64,000 nt of DNA, from NCBI GenBank assembly GCA_026122225.1, contig JANEZZ010000802.1, positions 434,001 to 498,000 on the forward strand, written 5' to 3'. Position 1 is the first letter of the stretch. Each line of letters begins with the position of its first letter. The stretch comes from Heloderma charlesbogerti. Its lineage: Eukaryota; Chordata; Lepidosauria; Squamata; Helodermatidae. The notes beneath the pieces are model-generated. The model ran no database searches. It saw only the letters and a program-made list of their open reading frames with translations, and was not told the origin of the DNA. A program made the position numbers and the translations under genes. Positions 21,373 to 32,845 of this stretch are shown in pieces.

Positions 21373-23291
21373 AATAAATAAAGAAATGGCATCCATAGCA
21401 GATAGGGAGTACCAAAAGTGGCAAATTTAGCTTGTCATTTAACTTGCCAGCTAAATAGTCCCTTTCGGCACTTGGTAGCTGCTACGGACACCATTCCCCC
21501 CTCCCCATACATTTTTTTAAATAAGATTTGGGGTGGGGGGAATGGAGGCTGCAGCAGGGGCCATGTGTTGCCCACCGTAATCTAAAGCCTGCAGGCCATG
21601 CAAAGAGCTTTGAGAGCCAAAACCATTTGATATTTGTCCCCTTTTGACATTCTTTCATGCCCACATTTGAGCAGCTGATTCTTGTTCTTAACAAATGGAA
21701 GGTTTCTCACCAGGCAGTCACTGCCATGGATTGTCAGGTGCACTTATTGGAATACATTGTGTAGGTTCTACCTATTTCTATATGGTTCATCACCATACTA
21801 GGTGTGTCTAGAAGCCTCTGCAAGGCCTTTTGTGACACAGGGCCATCTGGATCCTGGTAAGCCCCATGACCTTGGGCGGAGTCTGGATGGAAACCTAGAA
21901 ATTCTTTGTAGATCTGGCCCGCAAATTTGGCTTCATCAGTGGAATTTCACTTGCTAGCTTCACCCATTCCAGCTTATGGTGTGTTGTATATTAGTCATGT
22001 TGAATACATTTAAGATTTGTGTGTGTGTGGCAGTTATAACATTTTGGAGAGCTATTTTGTTGTTTGAATAATTTGAGTCTCCCATGAGGTTTCTCAAACA
22101 TGTTAGTATTTGAAAAGTGCATCTAGTTAAAAATGAACTTTTCAAGGGAAAGTTTTGTGCATCAGTAAGTAGTACTTTTATTACCAGTTCTGTATACATT
22201 TTCAGGGCTCACTATTTCAGGATAAAATCTGAGTATTTTGTGGAACTTTCTGCAGATGCATAAGCCTATGTAATATTAATATAGCAAAATAACCTGTTGC
22301 ATTGAGTTGATGTAATAGCAACTGTTAGGACTGAGAAACAAGCAACAAAGCTGTTGGCTGTTGATTTTTATGGGTTCTGTTAAACCTGAAATAGGTTTAT
22401 GAATGAGAACTTTCTATATGTTTGTGCCTGAACGTAACTCTTAACAGCCAGCAGAATAGAACATAGAAAAGGGCCATGATTTGGTTTATTGCCCTTTGCC
22501 TCCCCTGTGCTTGACACAGTCATAAGAAGAGGAGAGGCTGAATGAAAAGAGATAATACTGAAGTGTCAGCAGCAGTAGAATTTAGTACCGAAGTTAAACA
22601 GGGGCAAGAGGATGCTACACAAATATTTCATTTCAGTTCTCTTGCTGGTGTGTTTTTCAGGGGTGGGAGTTTTCAAACAGCTGAAAGTGTTTTGCAACAC
22701 AGTCTCTTGCCTGGTATCCACTTGGAGTTGAGCAATGCTTCCTGCCCCCACTCTCTTTGGCTTTGTGACATTACCATGCAGCTGTATCTGACGGGCTTCA
22801 TGGCATTGTGATGTCATCATGTTAACATGATATCCATTTGGCTGGGGTCCCAGTCCCAGGAACAAGAGGTAGCTAAAGGGAAAAAGTATGGCACTGGAGC
22901 AGCAGTTGAATGGGGATGAAAGTATCAGTGAACACTGATATCAGTAAACCTTGGGGGTGGATGGGGGGAGTTGGGGAACATTCCAGCCCTCTACTAGTGA
23001 CACAGCACTAGTAGAATTTCAGTTGAGTTCTTGAGGTAGGCACCAGTCAGAAAAGATAAAGTTTGGTTGTGCAGTAAGTACATGTCATTTGTTATGGCGG
23101 TCTATTTGTTTTAATACCAGGTTTGGGCTATGATTTATTTTTACTGTGTGCTCTGTTTCTTTCTAGTGTTGACAAAACACTAAACTTTACATTTGTTTTA
23201 AATAGAGGAATGGTACCAGTAAAATTACTTTCTCTGTAGCACTGTGATACAGGGATTGGTCTATTTCATTTTTTTCATTTTGCCTTCTCAG

Positions 23292-23365
23292 TCTTCCTGG
23301 AACCAGAGACCTTGGACCTCTTTTTTGATCTGTATCATTCCCTCCCATCAATGCTGTCTCAGTTA
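23292..23365 (+). CDS. RANBP17: RANBP17 window exon 6
   Basis: A short 74-bp exon. Its first two bases finish the Ile codon begun by the previous exon (A|TC), and 24 codons follow: FLEPETLDLFFDLYHSLPSM then LSQL. Acceptor is CTTCTCAG, donor GTAAGT; it ends in phase 0. It matches the FLEPETLDLFFNLYHSLPPLLSQL block of RANBP17 (as remembered), where XPO7 has FLDSSTLQLFFDLYHS. It is too short to stand out as an open frame; I placed it by the peptide and the phase. Confidence 0.93.
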
Positions 23366-23535
23366 GTAAGTATGTCTTTAGTAATCTTCCATATGCAAAG
23401 GAAGGAAGTGGTTTCTGAAGAGCTGTCCCCATAGCAGTATGTTTGTTAAATGTATGAAACTAAAAAATGCCCCTTGTCTCTCCAAGCTTTCACTTCTGCT
23501 TCTATAATGCAGTGGGATCTCTGATAAAGTCTAGA

Positions 23536-23672
23536 GCAGCTTTCCCCAACCTGGTGCCCACCAGGTGTTTTGGATTGCAATACCCATCATCCCTGACCAT
23601 TAGCCATCCTGGCTGAGGCTAATGGGAGTTTTAGTCCAAAACACCTGGAGGGTACTAGGTTGGGGAAAGCTG
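23536..23672. mobile_element. Palindromic MITE copy 5
   Basis: The arms 'agctttccccaacctggtgc' and 'actaggttggggaaagct' are inverted copies. The inner arms 'caggtgttttgga' and 'tccaaaacacctg' pair as well. Confidence 0.87.
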
Positions 23673-25067
23673 GTCTGGGGAAAGCTGAACGCACACAACT
23701 GCAGTTGAACTCAGTGGGACTTTAGTGCTGGGCAACCCTATTCTGTGGTCTTGACAAGATGGCCACTGCAATGCTAACTCTGTGCTCAATCAGCAGCATG
23801 TTAATAAATGCATCAAGAGCCACAGCTACTCTCACAGTGCATAGCAGCTGCACAGCGCTCTCTCCCCCTTTCCCACAGACAAAAATGCACAGAAACGAAT
23901 CAACAGGCAACAGCATGGAGGGTCTGGCCAAGCTTTCCCTCCTCTGCTGTGATAGGCCTTGGCTTTGCTCACATATGTGGGGTGTTTTTGACCTTGTTTT
24001 CCCTGCTGCAGCTGCAGAGTTGAGAGAGTTGTTGTTCTGAGAGTCCCAAGGGAGATACCTGATGGGAATCTTCTCTATGGGCCTTTGCTGTCCTTGGATG
24101 CTGGGTGCTTATGCAAAGTGCTGCCTTTGTGGACTGCCATTTCACTAACATTCTCCATCACCAATTTCCTTCCTTCCACTTGGGTGATCTTGTATGCTCA
24201 CAGTTCCATAGGTTTCAGCAGAGGGACGTAGCCCCATGGTACAGGAGGTCTTGTTATGCGGATTGTCTTTCCCTATTACAGTGTATATGTTCTCTTTGCT
24301 GGGTCATAATTGGCCACTAGGCTAGTTGGGAGTCTTATCTTCAAACATGCCTTGAAGTAAGTGTGTGCGCATGCACGCGCACACACGTACAATGAGGGTG
24401 GGTTGCTACTCAAGGCTATCTATTAAGTTTAATTGTCGCATTTAGAGTGTGTTTGTTGTGCCTTTCAGGTGGGACTGGCATAAGAGGTAGTCCCCCATTA
24501 TGGAATGGTGGATAGGGTCCTAAGAAACCTGATAACTCTTCCATTCTTCCTCCACCATGCTCCCTTTTATGCGGAGTTTTAGCCTTACATTGCCATAGCT
24601 GCAACAGTTCACCTTCCATGTTGTAACAGCCCAGCATATCTTTTGCTTAATCACAGCATACCATTAGCCTGCGGAAAGGGACATCAGTGCTGGCCCAAGA
24701 CATTTCTTTTCCTGAGTCAGAGCAGCAAATAGATCTCCCCGACCCCCGCAAGTCAAGGCACATAGTACCCAAGGCCAGTCAAGTTATTTGGCACCTGAGG
24801 CAGAAAATCCCCAAAGTACCGGTTCTCCTCCATGATAGTAAAAAAAATACAACAATAATTAATTAAATAAGAACTTGTTGCCCTTTCATGGTGCTGCAAA
24901 TCAGCTGCCTGAGGTGGTTGCCTTATACTGACGAATGATAGGGCTGGCCCTGGGGGATCCTGTTCAGCTGTCATGTTAGGAGGATATGATCATACCAGAC
25001 ATCTGATTTTCTGTGGAGGCAAAATGTGTATAACTGTATCTGGATTGTATGCGCTGTGTAGGTATTA

Positions 25068-25382
25068 CTAGGGATGTACAGATTTTGTTAAATCCGTACC
25101 GTCTGTGTTTTGCAGATTGTCAAGTGTCTTTCATTCCATTGTCCACTTATTGACAGAATTGCATTTATTTTAGGGATGTGTGAGAATTTTATTCCAGTTG
25201 CACAAGTGTGCACTAGTGCAAGTGAGAATTTGCACAAATCCCCTACAAAAGTGTAAAACCAGTCTCTAATTACGTGGAATCCGTGTGACTTGGAAAAAGC
25301 TCGTCCATTGTGCAGTCTGCAGATGGGATTGATAGAAATCCAAACTCATTTGAATCCATTGCAGATTTCCCCAACATCCCTA
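25068..25382. mobile_element. MITE with CTAGGGATG ends and a target duplication
   Basis: The ends 'ctagggatg' and 'catcccta(g)' are inverted repeats. The flanks carry the same 7 bp, 'ggtatta', at 25061-25067 and 25383-25389. The interior, about 315 bp, is non-coding. A 7-8 bp duplication is consistent with a hAT-type origin. Confidence 0.75.
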
Positions 25383-25667
25383 GGTATTACACATGTAGGT
25401 GTATTTTGATTCACCTTGCCTAATGTTTTTATTGTGGCCAGTATAAGTTCATGACAACTTCTATATCTTAAATATAATCTGTGTAGGACTACACTAGCTG
25501 TTGTTCCTATATGACTGTAGAGAGCTTCCTAAGCTAGCAGAAACATGACTGGCATAGCATCAAGGAGCCCTGCTGCTTTTTGTGTGGTTATAGATCCTTT
25601 GGTTTCAAAAAGGAATATGTATATCATGCTAAAAAAAAAATCTTTGAAATCCTTGTTTCCTTTGTAG

Positions 25668-25787
25668 GCACTTTCCTGTTTAGTTCAGTTTGCTTCTACA
25701 AGGCGATCCTTATTTAGCAACCCAGAACGTGCCAAGTACCTTGGTAATCTGGTCAAAGGAGTAAAAAGAATACTTGAAAATCCTCAG
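25668..25787 (+). CDS. RANBP17: RANBP17 window exon 7
   Basis: This exon has 40 codons: [20 protein letters not shown], then [20 protein letters not shown]. Acceptor CTTTGTAG, donor GTATAT; phase 0 on both sides. VKRILENPQ is shared with XPO7, and [10 protein letters not shown] with RAKYLGNL is the RANBP17 form. Confidence 0.96.
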
Positions 25788-27451
25788 GTATATACTTTTC
25801 AATCTTCTCACCAGTTCTAGTGTATATAATTTTCAGTTTACTGTTAATTTTTGGGACTGGCCGTGGTAGTCCACAGGCAAAATTTGCCTGTGGAGGACTT
25901 CTAGCTGGCACTTGGGGTGTTGTGTAGGGAGGAGGAGTTGGGGGTAATGTTCCTCTCCTCCTCCCCACCCCACTTCAGCCACTTTAAATTGTGGCGGCAG
26001 CAGCTGCATTCTGTACTTCCTGAGCCACCACACACAGAACGTTATGGGGCATCCTCTGGCGCCTTCGGTACGACGCGGTGGTGAGAGGAAGCGGGTCATT
26101 GCTCCCAGTTCCTCCATCCAGTGAGTAGCTGCTGTGGTGCTGCCTGGGCCTGGGAGAAGACATGAGGATCAGGAAGTGGTTGGCCTTCAGTGTTCAATGC
26201 GAGATTGGCCTGCTGGCCAGCCACTGGACCTGTTATATTTGTGCCTGTTTCTAGAAGGAAAAGTAAGCTTTTAAAATACTCTCAAGCAGTGTTAATTTTG
26301 TTTTTTTGTAAATAGACGCTTGAAAATATTTGAAATGTACATTAGGTTTGAAAAAACAAAACAAAACACAGCTGTTCATAACTAATCAACTACTCTATGT
26401 TAGGTAGCCAGGTGAGAGTAAATTGAACGATAGAGATGGCATGTGTGTGTTTGTGTTCTACTTGCTTTCTGTTGCACTCCTTGGCCTTGTTAAGAAAGTG
26501 TGCATCTGCACACGTTTAGACAGATTTTCACCTGATTGGGGAGGTCTGGGGAGAAGCAGCCCTTGGTCTTCGAATAGCTTTGGATCAGAAAGCAATCAAA
26601 CAGCTCTCCTTTCTTCTGCCGCAGCATTGCTCAGATCATGCTCTACTCCTAGTGCAGTGTGGGTTCTAACAGAGTTGCTAAAGGCACAAGAGAATATTCA
26701 CCCCCCAGCCACCTGGTCCTTGGTAGACATCGACAAGGGGCAGCCGAGTTGTTTACATCACTGTCTTTTACAATGGTTTTTTCCTGAGGTATCAGGGTAG
26801 ATAAAAATCGATGCTTAAAAAAAATCAGTTTAACACATTAAATCAGATTTTTAAAAATTTAAATCATTTTTAAAACATTCTGAATAAAATACTAAATTTA
26901 TCTCTGACAAAAAATAACATAATTACAATTAAATCTCATCATAAACATGCTAAACCGACACTTATAGTCTCATAAAAATGAAGATAGCTACCAGTCAAAT
27001 GGGCATTAATTACAGTTTTTCATCTCATGACAATTGCTCTGTCTAGCCTAACTTTCAGCTTTTGCCTTTTGAAAGTTCTGTGCTTTCAGTTTCTCTGAGT
27101 AAACACACAGGCTAGATAAGATTGTTTTTCTGTGCTTATGTGGTGGTGGAGTTGGGCCAGCCAAGGCAGAGGAGTTAGTTAAGACAGAAGAAAGACAATA
27201 TAGCAGGGTGGGTAATAATCAATGCTTTAAAAAATCTTTAAAAATGGATTAAAAATATATACTGGATTTTTAAAATCTCCATAACTATCAAACTTTCCTT
27301 TGACCAATCAGTAGGTGTTTTTGTTTGCTACCTAATTTTTTGTGAGGGCAAAGCCGGGCCAAGGCAAAATGAAGCAGGAAAGAGCAATACTGGGGGGAAA
27401 AAGAATAAGACAGAATTGTTCAGTGTGCATCTTCCTACATTCTCATACTAA

Positions 27452-27542
27452 GGCTGCAATCCTATACCCACTTACCTGAGAGTGAGCTCCATTGAACTCC
27501 ATGGAATTTATTTATGAGGAGACAATCATAAGATTGTGCTGT
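27452..27542. mobile_element. MITE with 'ggctgcaatcctat' ends, nested
   Basis: It has the 'ggctgcaatcctata' left end, 'cttacctgagagtgagctcc' interior and 'ataagattgtgctgtt' right end. A cleaner copy lies at 50319-50410. Confidence 0.65.
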
Positions 27543-27838
27543 TAACCTCAAAATGGCATGGGTGCTGGTCATAAGAAAGATCCTATATAGGAATATTTTA
27601 AAGACATTCCCTCTATAGATAAAAAGGCAAGCATGCAAAATATATACAGTGAGACAGATATAAAGCTTGTTTGTAAGAACAAAACAGTGTAAATAATACT
27701 GTGTTTAAAGTAACATGGCTTAGTGGTCAGAATTTTCACCATTATTCAGGAGATATATGAAACAGTTTCAATGGGAAATTTGATTTAAATTGGTGATTTA
27801 AATTGACCTTTTTTCTTGCTGATTTAAATCCTGGAAGG

Positions 27839-28254
27839 AGCAATCCTGTGGCCACTAGACAGTGGCTAGATGGCCATAGGATATGGTGTTTTCCGGGAAC
27901 TGACCTCCCTCCATTTTCACACTGCCCCCCTCAGGTGGCAGTGTGGAACAGCCCCCTCCTCCATGCTCACAAGAGGAGAGTGGAGTGGCCAGAAAGGGGC
28001 GTGTCTGGGGGGGCGTTCCTGGGTGGGGAGAGTGTAGCTGCCTGCACAACACATCCTATGTGTTGTACAGCAGCCTCCTTCCCTGCTCCGTGCTCCCACG
28101 GCTAGACAGCTGCAATTGGCTGTCTAGCTGAAAAAGCAGGGCAGGAGGAGCGTGGAGGGAACAATCCCCTCCACACTTCTCCTGCCACACTTTGGCTAGG
28201 TGGTTGCCCCCGAGTTTGGAGGCAGCCGCCTATCTTGATAGGATTGCGCCCTAA
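27839..28254. mobile_element. GC-rich hAT-like MITE, nested
   Basis: The left end 'agcaatcctgtggcc' and right end 'gataggattgcgccct' are inverted. Inside, 'tagctagacagccaattgcag'-type sequence forms a short hairpin: 'ctagacagctgcaattggct' faces 'gtctag'. The GC content rises sharply against the AT-rich host element, marking a clear insertion border. Confidence 0.68.
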
Positions 28255-28403
28255 ATTGCCTTGATTTAAATCAATCCACCCTGAGGAGTGTTAAAGTTGA
28301 AACACACTGGAATCCTGTGGTTTGGAGGATAATAAATTATTTGCAACTAGAAGGACTTCTGCCATTTGTTTTGCTTTAACATCAGTTGGCACATGCATAT
28401 ATA

Positions 28404-28528
28404 CCGGGGCTGGGCAACTTGTGGCTCTGCAGATGTTTTGGGCTTCAGCCTCCACCTTTGGCCACTATAGAGCTGATGGGAGTTGCAAGCCAAAACATCT
28501 GGAGGCCCACAACTTGCCCATCCCTGAC
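28404..28528. mobile_element. Palindromic MITE copy 6 (diverged)
   Basis: The arms 'ctgggcaacttgtggctctg' and 'ggcccacaacttgcccatcc' are inverted. The inner arms 'cagatgttttggg' and 'aaaacatctgg' pair. It belongs to a sub-variant with different outer arms. Confidence 0.78.
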
Positions 28529-28913
28529 ATACACGTACTTTACTAAACATGAAGTCAAAGAGACAGCCACCTGCTGCTCTGCTGTTGCCCTTTTCCTGAT
28601 CACCTACCACATGGACTTAGCTCCTCCTCTGTGTCTCAGCTTTGCTTATCAAATTCTTTTGCTCTCTTAAAATAGCATTTGGTTTTTCTAAATATGTTCC
28701 ATATGCAGTCTGTTGTTACGTCCCTGTTCTGTTTTGTATCACGGCCTTTACTGCCCCTCTAAATCCTTCAGGATCCTTTTTAGGAGACGCAGATCATTCT
28801 GGGTTGACTGTCTTGTGCAGAATTATATGCTATCTATTTTAGAATTATGTATGTGAGCCATTAGACAATGACTCTAATCATGAAAATCCTTTGTGTTTTT
28901 TTGTGTAATTTAG

Positions 28914-29060
28914 GGTTTATCTGACCCTGGTAACTATCATGAATTCTGTCGATTTTTGGCTCGACTGAAGACAAATTATCAACTGGGGGAGTTAGTAGTT
29001 GTGAAAGATTACCCAGAAGTTATTAGACTGATAGCCAGCTTCACTATTACTAGCTTACAG
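28914..29060 (+). CDS. RANBP17: RANBP17 window exon 8
   Basis: This exon has 49 codons beginning [20 protein letters not shown] and ending [16 protein letters not shown]. Acceptor AATTTAG, donor GTAAGG; phase 0 on both sides. This is one of the most conserved HEAT-repeat blocks of the XPO7/RANBP17 family. Confidence 0.97.
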
Positions 29061-29370
29061 GTAAGGCAGTGGTAGAAGTGTTCTGTGATATTATGAAACG
29101 GATGGGGTTTTTTGGTACATTGCTTGGATGGTGATGGATTTATGGAAAGTGAGTGTTACCTTACATGTGCCAGTAACATTATTCTGTGAGATCATTGGCT
29201 TTGGGCTCCATATCTTTCTACAGTTTTACATAACGTCATGGGGCTTTGGTTCTAACTGAAGCATGAACAGAAATAATAAATACCAGTGGTAGTGTAGATT
29301 GCAATGTTTGTAATTGCTCACATTGGGCTAAAACATACTCTAATGAAAATCTCATTTTGTTTCTTTCTAG
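29061..29370 (+). other. RANBP17 intron after window exon 8 (310 bp)
   Basis: A short intron with no repeat I recognise. It ends with a good pyrimidine tract, TTTCTTTCTAG. Confidence 0.9.
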
Positions 29371-29543
29371 CATTGGGAATTTGCACCAAACAGCGTTCAT
29401 TATTTGCTCACTCTTTGGCAGAGAATGGTTGCCTCGGTGCCTTTTGTGAAATCATCAGAACCCCATCTCTTAGACACATATGCACCTGAGATCACAAAGG
29501 CGTATATTACTTCTAGATTGGAATCTGTCTCCATGGTTATGAG
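29371..29543 (+). CDS. RANBP17: RANBP17 window exon 9
   Basis: The exon reads [20 protein letters not shown], then [20 protein letters not shown] and [17 protein letters not shown]. It ends two bases into an Arg codon (AG|A) at donor [19 protein letters not shown] is nearly invariant in this family. Confidence 0.97.
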
Positions 29544-29985
29544 GTAACATTGAGTAGTATTCTCCATGAGTAGAGTGGTACTGTTTCAGACTTGATAGCA
29601 TGCTGTCTTTTTCATGTATATTTATCTTGTATTAGGATAACAGCATAGAGTTAATTTATGATACATATTCAAGGAGAAAAATGCTACTGAAATCAATTGG
29701 CTCCAATCTAAGTTTGGGCTGTTTCTCATGTTGTATTTCTAAAATAATAAATGCAAAGCCGCAGGTCATAGTTGTTTAGTTCCATTGTCTTTCTCTATGT
29801 TTTGTGTTTTGTTGTTTTTTGAAGGAACTCTACAGATAAGTTTTTATGCTTGATTTCAGCTTATCGTTCTTAGGTAATGACTTGAAAGTCTAAGCCAAAA
29901 TGCTTAAATTCATACGGTAAGACCAAAGCATAGTACAGAATGTAATTTGCACAGAATGATTTTACGTTTTAAATATGTATTCTAG
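29544..29985 (+). other. RANBP17 intron after window exon 9 (442 bp)
   Basis: AT-rich intron without recognisable repeats. The acceptor is TATTCTAG at 29978-29985. Confidence 0.88.
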
Positions 29986-30179
29986 AGATGGCTTGGATGA
30001 TCCCTTGGATGATACAGCCACAGTATTTCAGCAGCTGGAGCAACTTTGCACAGTTAGCAGATGTGAATATGAAAAGACGTGTGCTCTTCTTGTACAGCTG
30101 TTTGACCAAAATGCACAAAACTATCAGAAGTTGTTGCAGTCTTCTAGTAGAAATCCCCTGGCAGCCTCAATTCAAGAAG
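29986..30179 (+). CDS. RANBP17: RANBP17 window exon 10
   Basis: After completing the split Arg, the exon reads [20 protein letters not shown], then [20 protein letters not shown] and [11 protein letters not shown], ending ASIQE plus one base. [16 protein letters not shown] is the conserved core. The SSSRNPLA stretch just before the end differs from mammals, where this linker is known to be variable. Donor is GTTAGT. Confidence 0.96.
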
Positions 30180-30565
30180 GTTAGTATATATTATCTTTCC
30201 AATTTTATTGTGCACACGACTGTCTATCTGTCTGGCACATCTGATTTTTCCTTCCTGAACCACTTTGCTGGAAACAGCTTAGGGCTACATCCAGTGTTAG
30301 GTAAGCAGATGTCACTTGTGCAGTGCAAGTTCCCCTTCTCCTGCCCCCCCCTTGCCTCTTCAAATCTGATCTTTGGGGTCCCCCAGAGATAAGAGCAGAT
30401 TTCAGGGTGTGTGGAGGGCTGCAGAGGGAAGGGAGAATTGTCCCCAGCCTCTGATGGAAGGTTTCTGTCGACAAGAGTGATGCCACCTGGATTTTCAGAG
30501 GGTGAGGAATGCTAGGTTTTGGAATAACTGATTTTTTACCTGGGAGAATGCCCCCAGTACCTTGC

Positions 30566-30855
30566 CTTTTTTTTTTTATAAATATTTTAATAGTTTCTTT
30601 GCTTCAACAAATACAGAAGAAAAATAAAGGATTACAAAATTGAGAAGCCATTATAACCGTTTATATCAATACTCTGATTCGATTTCCAAAATTCAATTAA
30701 TGGGCAGCATATATTTACAAAATCCTTCCCCCCACCCTTCCCTTCCATTTTTGTTAATTTTGATATTTGCATGACATCCTGTATTTTGATGCATTTCTTG
30801 ATTGAGTGGCTTTAATATTGTGCCAGTTTTTTTTTTTTACAATTATAATCTTGAC
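30566..30855 (-). repeat. L1-like 3' end, antisense (tentative)
   Basis: On the minus strand a G-rich polypurine stretch ('gggtggggggaagg') is followed by AT-rich sequence and an A-rich end. That is the shape of a 5'-truncated L1-type 3' UTR with a poly(A) tail. There is no coding part to confirm it. Confidence 0.4.
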
Positions 30856-31139
30856 TGCTGTTTCAAATGCCCTTTCCTAGGAACTGCAATGGATGGGATG
30901 GGGGAAATGTCGCAAAGCTTCAGCATTCAGTACACTTGGGATTGAAGTAGTGCTCTTAGTAACAAGTAGACCAGCCTTCTCTTCCTCCTATCTATTTGCA
31001 TGTTTAAGCCCCACTCCATTGCTACTGAAGTAATCCAAAAGGTTGGCCAGCAATTGTGCCCTTCAGCAAAAATTGAACTATTCATGTGCATGGAGGGTCC
31101 CTGGGTGAGCAACAGGAGTAGCCATGCATAGCTGTCCTG

Positions 31140-31412
31140 GGAATTCTTCGAAGGGCGGGATATAAATCCCTGTAATAAATTAAAATTACAGACCTGAAAG
31201 GATAATGATATCCATATGTAACAGGCTGGAAATTCATCAAATGCCTGGCTTCTATCTAAATATAGAGAGCTAGAGTGGTATATTGTTTAAAGTGTTGGAC
31301 TTAGACTGACAGAGACCCAGGATCAAATCCCTGCATGGCAACAAAGCTTACTGGATAACTAGTTTACATTTTCTTAGCGTTACTTATCCCATAGGGTTGT
31401 TGTGAGAATTTT
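31140..31412 (+). repeat. LINE-type tail followed by a degraded tRNA-type SINE
   Basis: Bases 31150-31190 have 'gggcgggatataaat', the tail motif seen at 56212-56230. Bases 31262-31412 read 'aaagtgttggact' and 'caggatcaaatccct', then 'tcccatagggttgttgtga'. This is a worn + strand copy of the SINE at 56176-56441. Confidence 0.6.
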
Positions 31413-31674
31413 TTTTTTAAGGGGTAGGGATGGGGACATGTATACAATCCTGAACTCTTTGGAGGAAAAGTGAGATAAAAGGGTCTCAGGAGGTAGAGAG
31501 CTAATGAACAGGGAACATAGAGGTCAGCTGTAGAAAGGCAGAAAAGGACTCGGTGGACCAAGAAACAGGAATATAAGTGGAGGACACAGAAGCCTGAGGA
31601 GAAGATGGGCAGTTAAATAAAGGAGGAACCAGTGAAGGGCAAAGAAAGGCCATGTTTGGACATTACAATAGCCC

Positions 31675-32655
31675 ATGATGGGCTAATAAGCTACTGTGAG
31701 CTTGATCCTTAAAGCGCTTTAGCGAGCTATAGCCCTCAGCCCAGCTTCTATTGCAGCACTGACTCTGGGGCAAAAATAGGCTGAGGGCTATAGATTGCTA
31801 AAGCCCTTTAGTGCTTTTGTAACCAAGTGAAAATGCCCCCCCTCCCCGAATACAGGCTGTGTAAAATTTTCTTCCTATACCGCCCCCTCCCCCAGCTTTT
31901 ATTGCCACAAACTACTTTTTTGAGCACTTGGGATCTTTGCTGCTGGGTGAGCGATTGTGCTGGGTTTGGCTGGCAGATTGGTACCTCCTCAGTGGAGAAG
32001 GCTGTTTGTAAAGTTTTCTCCCAATCCTTCAATCTCCCCAGCTTTTATTGCCACAAACCCCATTTTTGGTGCATTTGGGATCTCCTAATGACAACCCTGT
32101 ATTGGGGGGGGGGGGCATTTTCACTTCATCGCTAAGGTGCTAAAGCCCTAAAGAGATCTATAGCCCTTAGCTTATTTTTGCATTTCTGAAATAGAGGCTG
32201 GGCTGAAGGCTATAGATGGCTAAAGTGCTTTAGAGCTTTAGTGATCAAGCAAAAATGCCCCCTCCCCCCCACCGGAATACAGGCTTTTCCTAATGACAAG
32301 CCAGTATTCCAGGGGGAGGCACATTTTTGCTTCATTGTTAAAACACTTTAGCTATCTATAGCCCTCAGCCCAGCCTCTATTGCTGCAATGAGTAGAGCGG
32401 CAGCAGTTTTGACCGGTCTTGCAGTACAGCTCTCTGATCAGCCAAAATAACCTACAGTGATTGCCAGACGACACAGTAACCCACAATGGGTTAAATAAAC
32501 CCTACTGCAGACCGTGGGTTATTAGTGTGGGTTATTTTGGTCGATTAAGCCGTCGTGGGTAAAATCACGACAGATGACACGATAACCCATGATGGGTTAA
32601 ATAAAACATCGTGGGTTAATTAACCCATCGCGGTTATCATGTTGTCTGAACCCAA
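31675..32655. repeat. Fold-back repeat zone
   Basis: The motif 'ctatagccctcagcccag' (31727 and 32354 regions) occurs in both orientations, for example 'ggctgagggctatag' at 31779. The motif 'gcaaaaatgccccc' faces 'ggcacatttttgc'. A second part, 32440-32655, carries 'ataacccatgatgggtta' and 'aacccacaatgggtt' palindromes and a 'gttgtctgaaccca' end. It looks like several MITEs inserted into each other. There is no coding potential. Confidence 0.65.
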
Positions 32656-32845
32656 AGTCAAGAGGGCCAAAGAAAGCGAGATGGTGGGCTGGGTTTGTGT
32701 TTTATTAATTGTTGTACTTTTATTGGTTTTGATTCTGTTTCTCCATTCCAAAGTTTGGTGAGAGATAAATTCCGTTTGTAGAAGCCATGCTATTTGTCCT
32801 CAGCAAGTCATGTTCTTTTTAACAATTCTGTCTTTCTACCCCATG

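Larger units (their letters stand above)
13546..23291 (+). other. RANBP17 intron after window exon 5 (9.7 kb, repeat-rich)
   Basis: A nested repeat island fills its first half: possible MITE end (13990-14115), palindromic MITE (14171-14309), Tc1 element (14355-16495) with solo LTR (15518-16041), BovB copy A (16614-19819), an inverted counterpart of the MITE end (19985-20078), then CR1 (21152-21372). There is a C run at about 20569-20586. I see nothing in 13620-13985, 20115-20565, 20590-21150 or 21380-23285. Confidence 0.8.
23366..25667 (+). other. RANBP17 intron after window exon 6
   Basis: It contains a palindromic MITE (23536-23672), a purine-pyrimidine alternating tract (24362-24389, capable of Z-DNA in principle), a diverged repeat with 'gagggctggccctg'-like ends (about 24776-24955), and a MITE with target duplication (25068-25382). 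Nothing else recognised. Confidence 0.78.
26792..28284. mobile_element. Composite TIR element with 'TCAGGGT(A/G)GAT' ends
   Basis: The left end 'tcagggtagataaaaatcga' and the right end, reverse complement 'tcagggtggattgatttaaa', are inverted copies. The body is AT-rich with repeated 'gatttaaat'. It has no open frame. Two other elements sit inside it (27452-27542 and 27839-28254), so the original unit was about 1 kb. Confidence 0.7.
25788..28913 (+). other. RANBP17 intron after window exon 7
   Basis: A three-part MITE nest occupies 26792-28284 and a palindromic MITE 28404-28528. The region 25850-26130 is GC-rich and non-coding, with a small inverted repeat around 'caggcaaaatttgcctg' (25876-25892). 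Nothing recognised in 26135-26790 or 28535-28905. Confidence 0.78.

Noticed and set aside
24362..24389. Alternating purine-pyrimidine run as a possible regulatory Z-DNA site
   Set aside because: Only a short GT/CG microsatellite; nothing else supports a regulatory role.
26423..26800. Open frame of 125 codons on the + strand
   Set aside because: No homology I recognise, no splice context, low-complexity Ser-rich run. Treated as chance.
29988..30392. A 134-codon frame overlapping window exon 10
   Set aside because: It is a shifted frame of a real exon running into the intron; the conserved peptide is in another frame.
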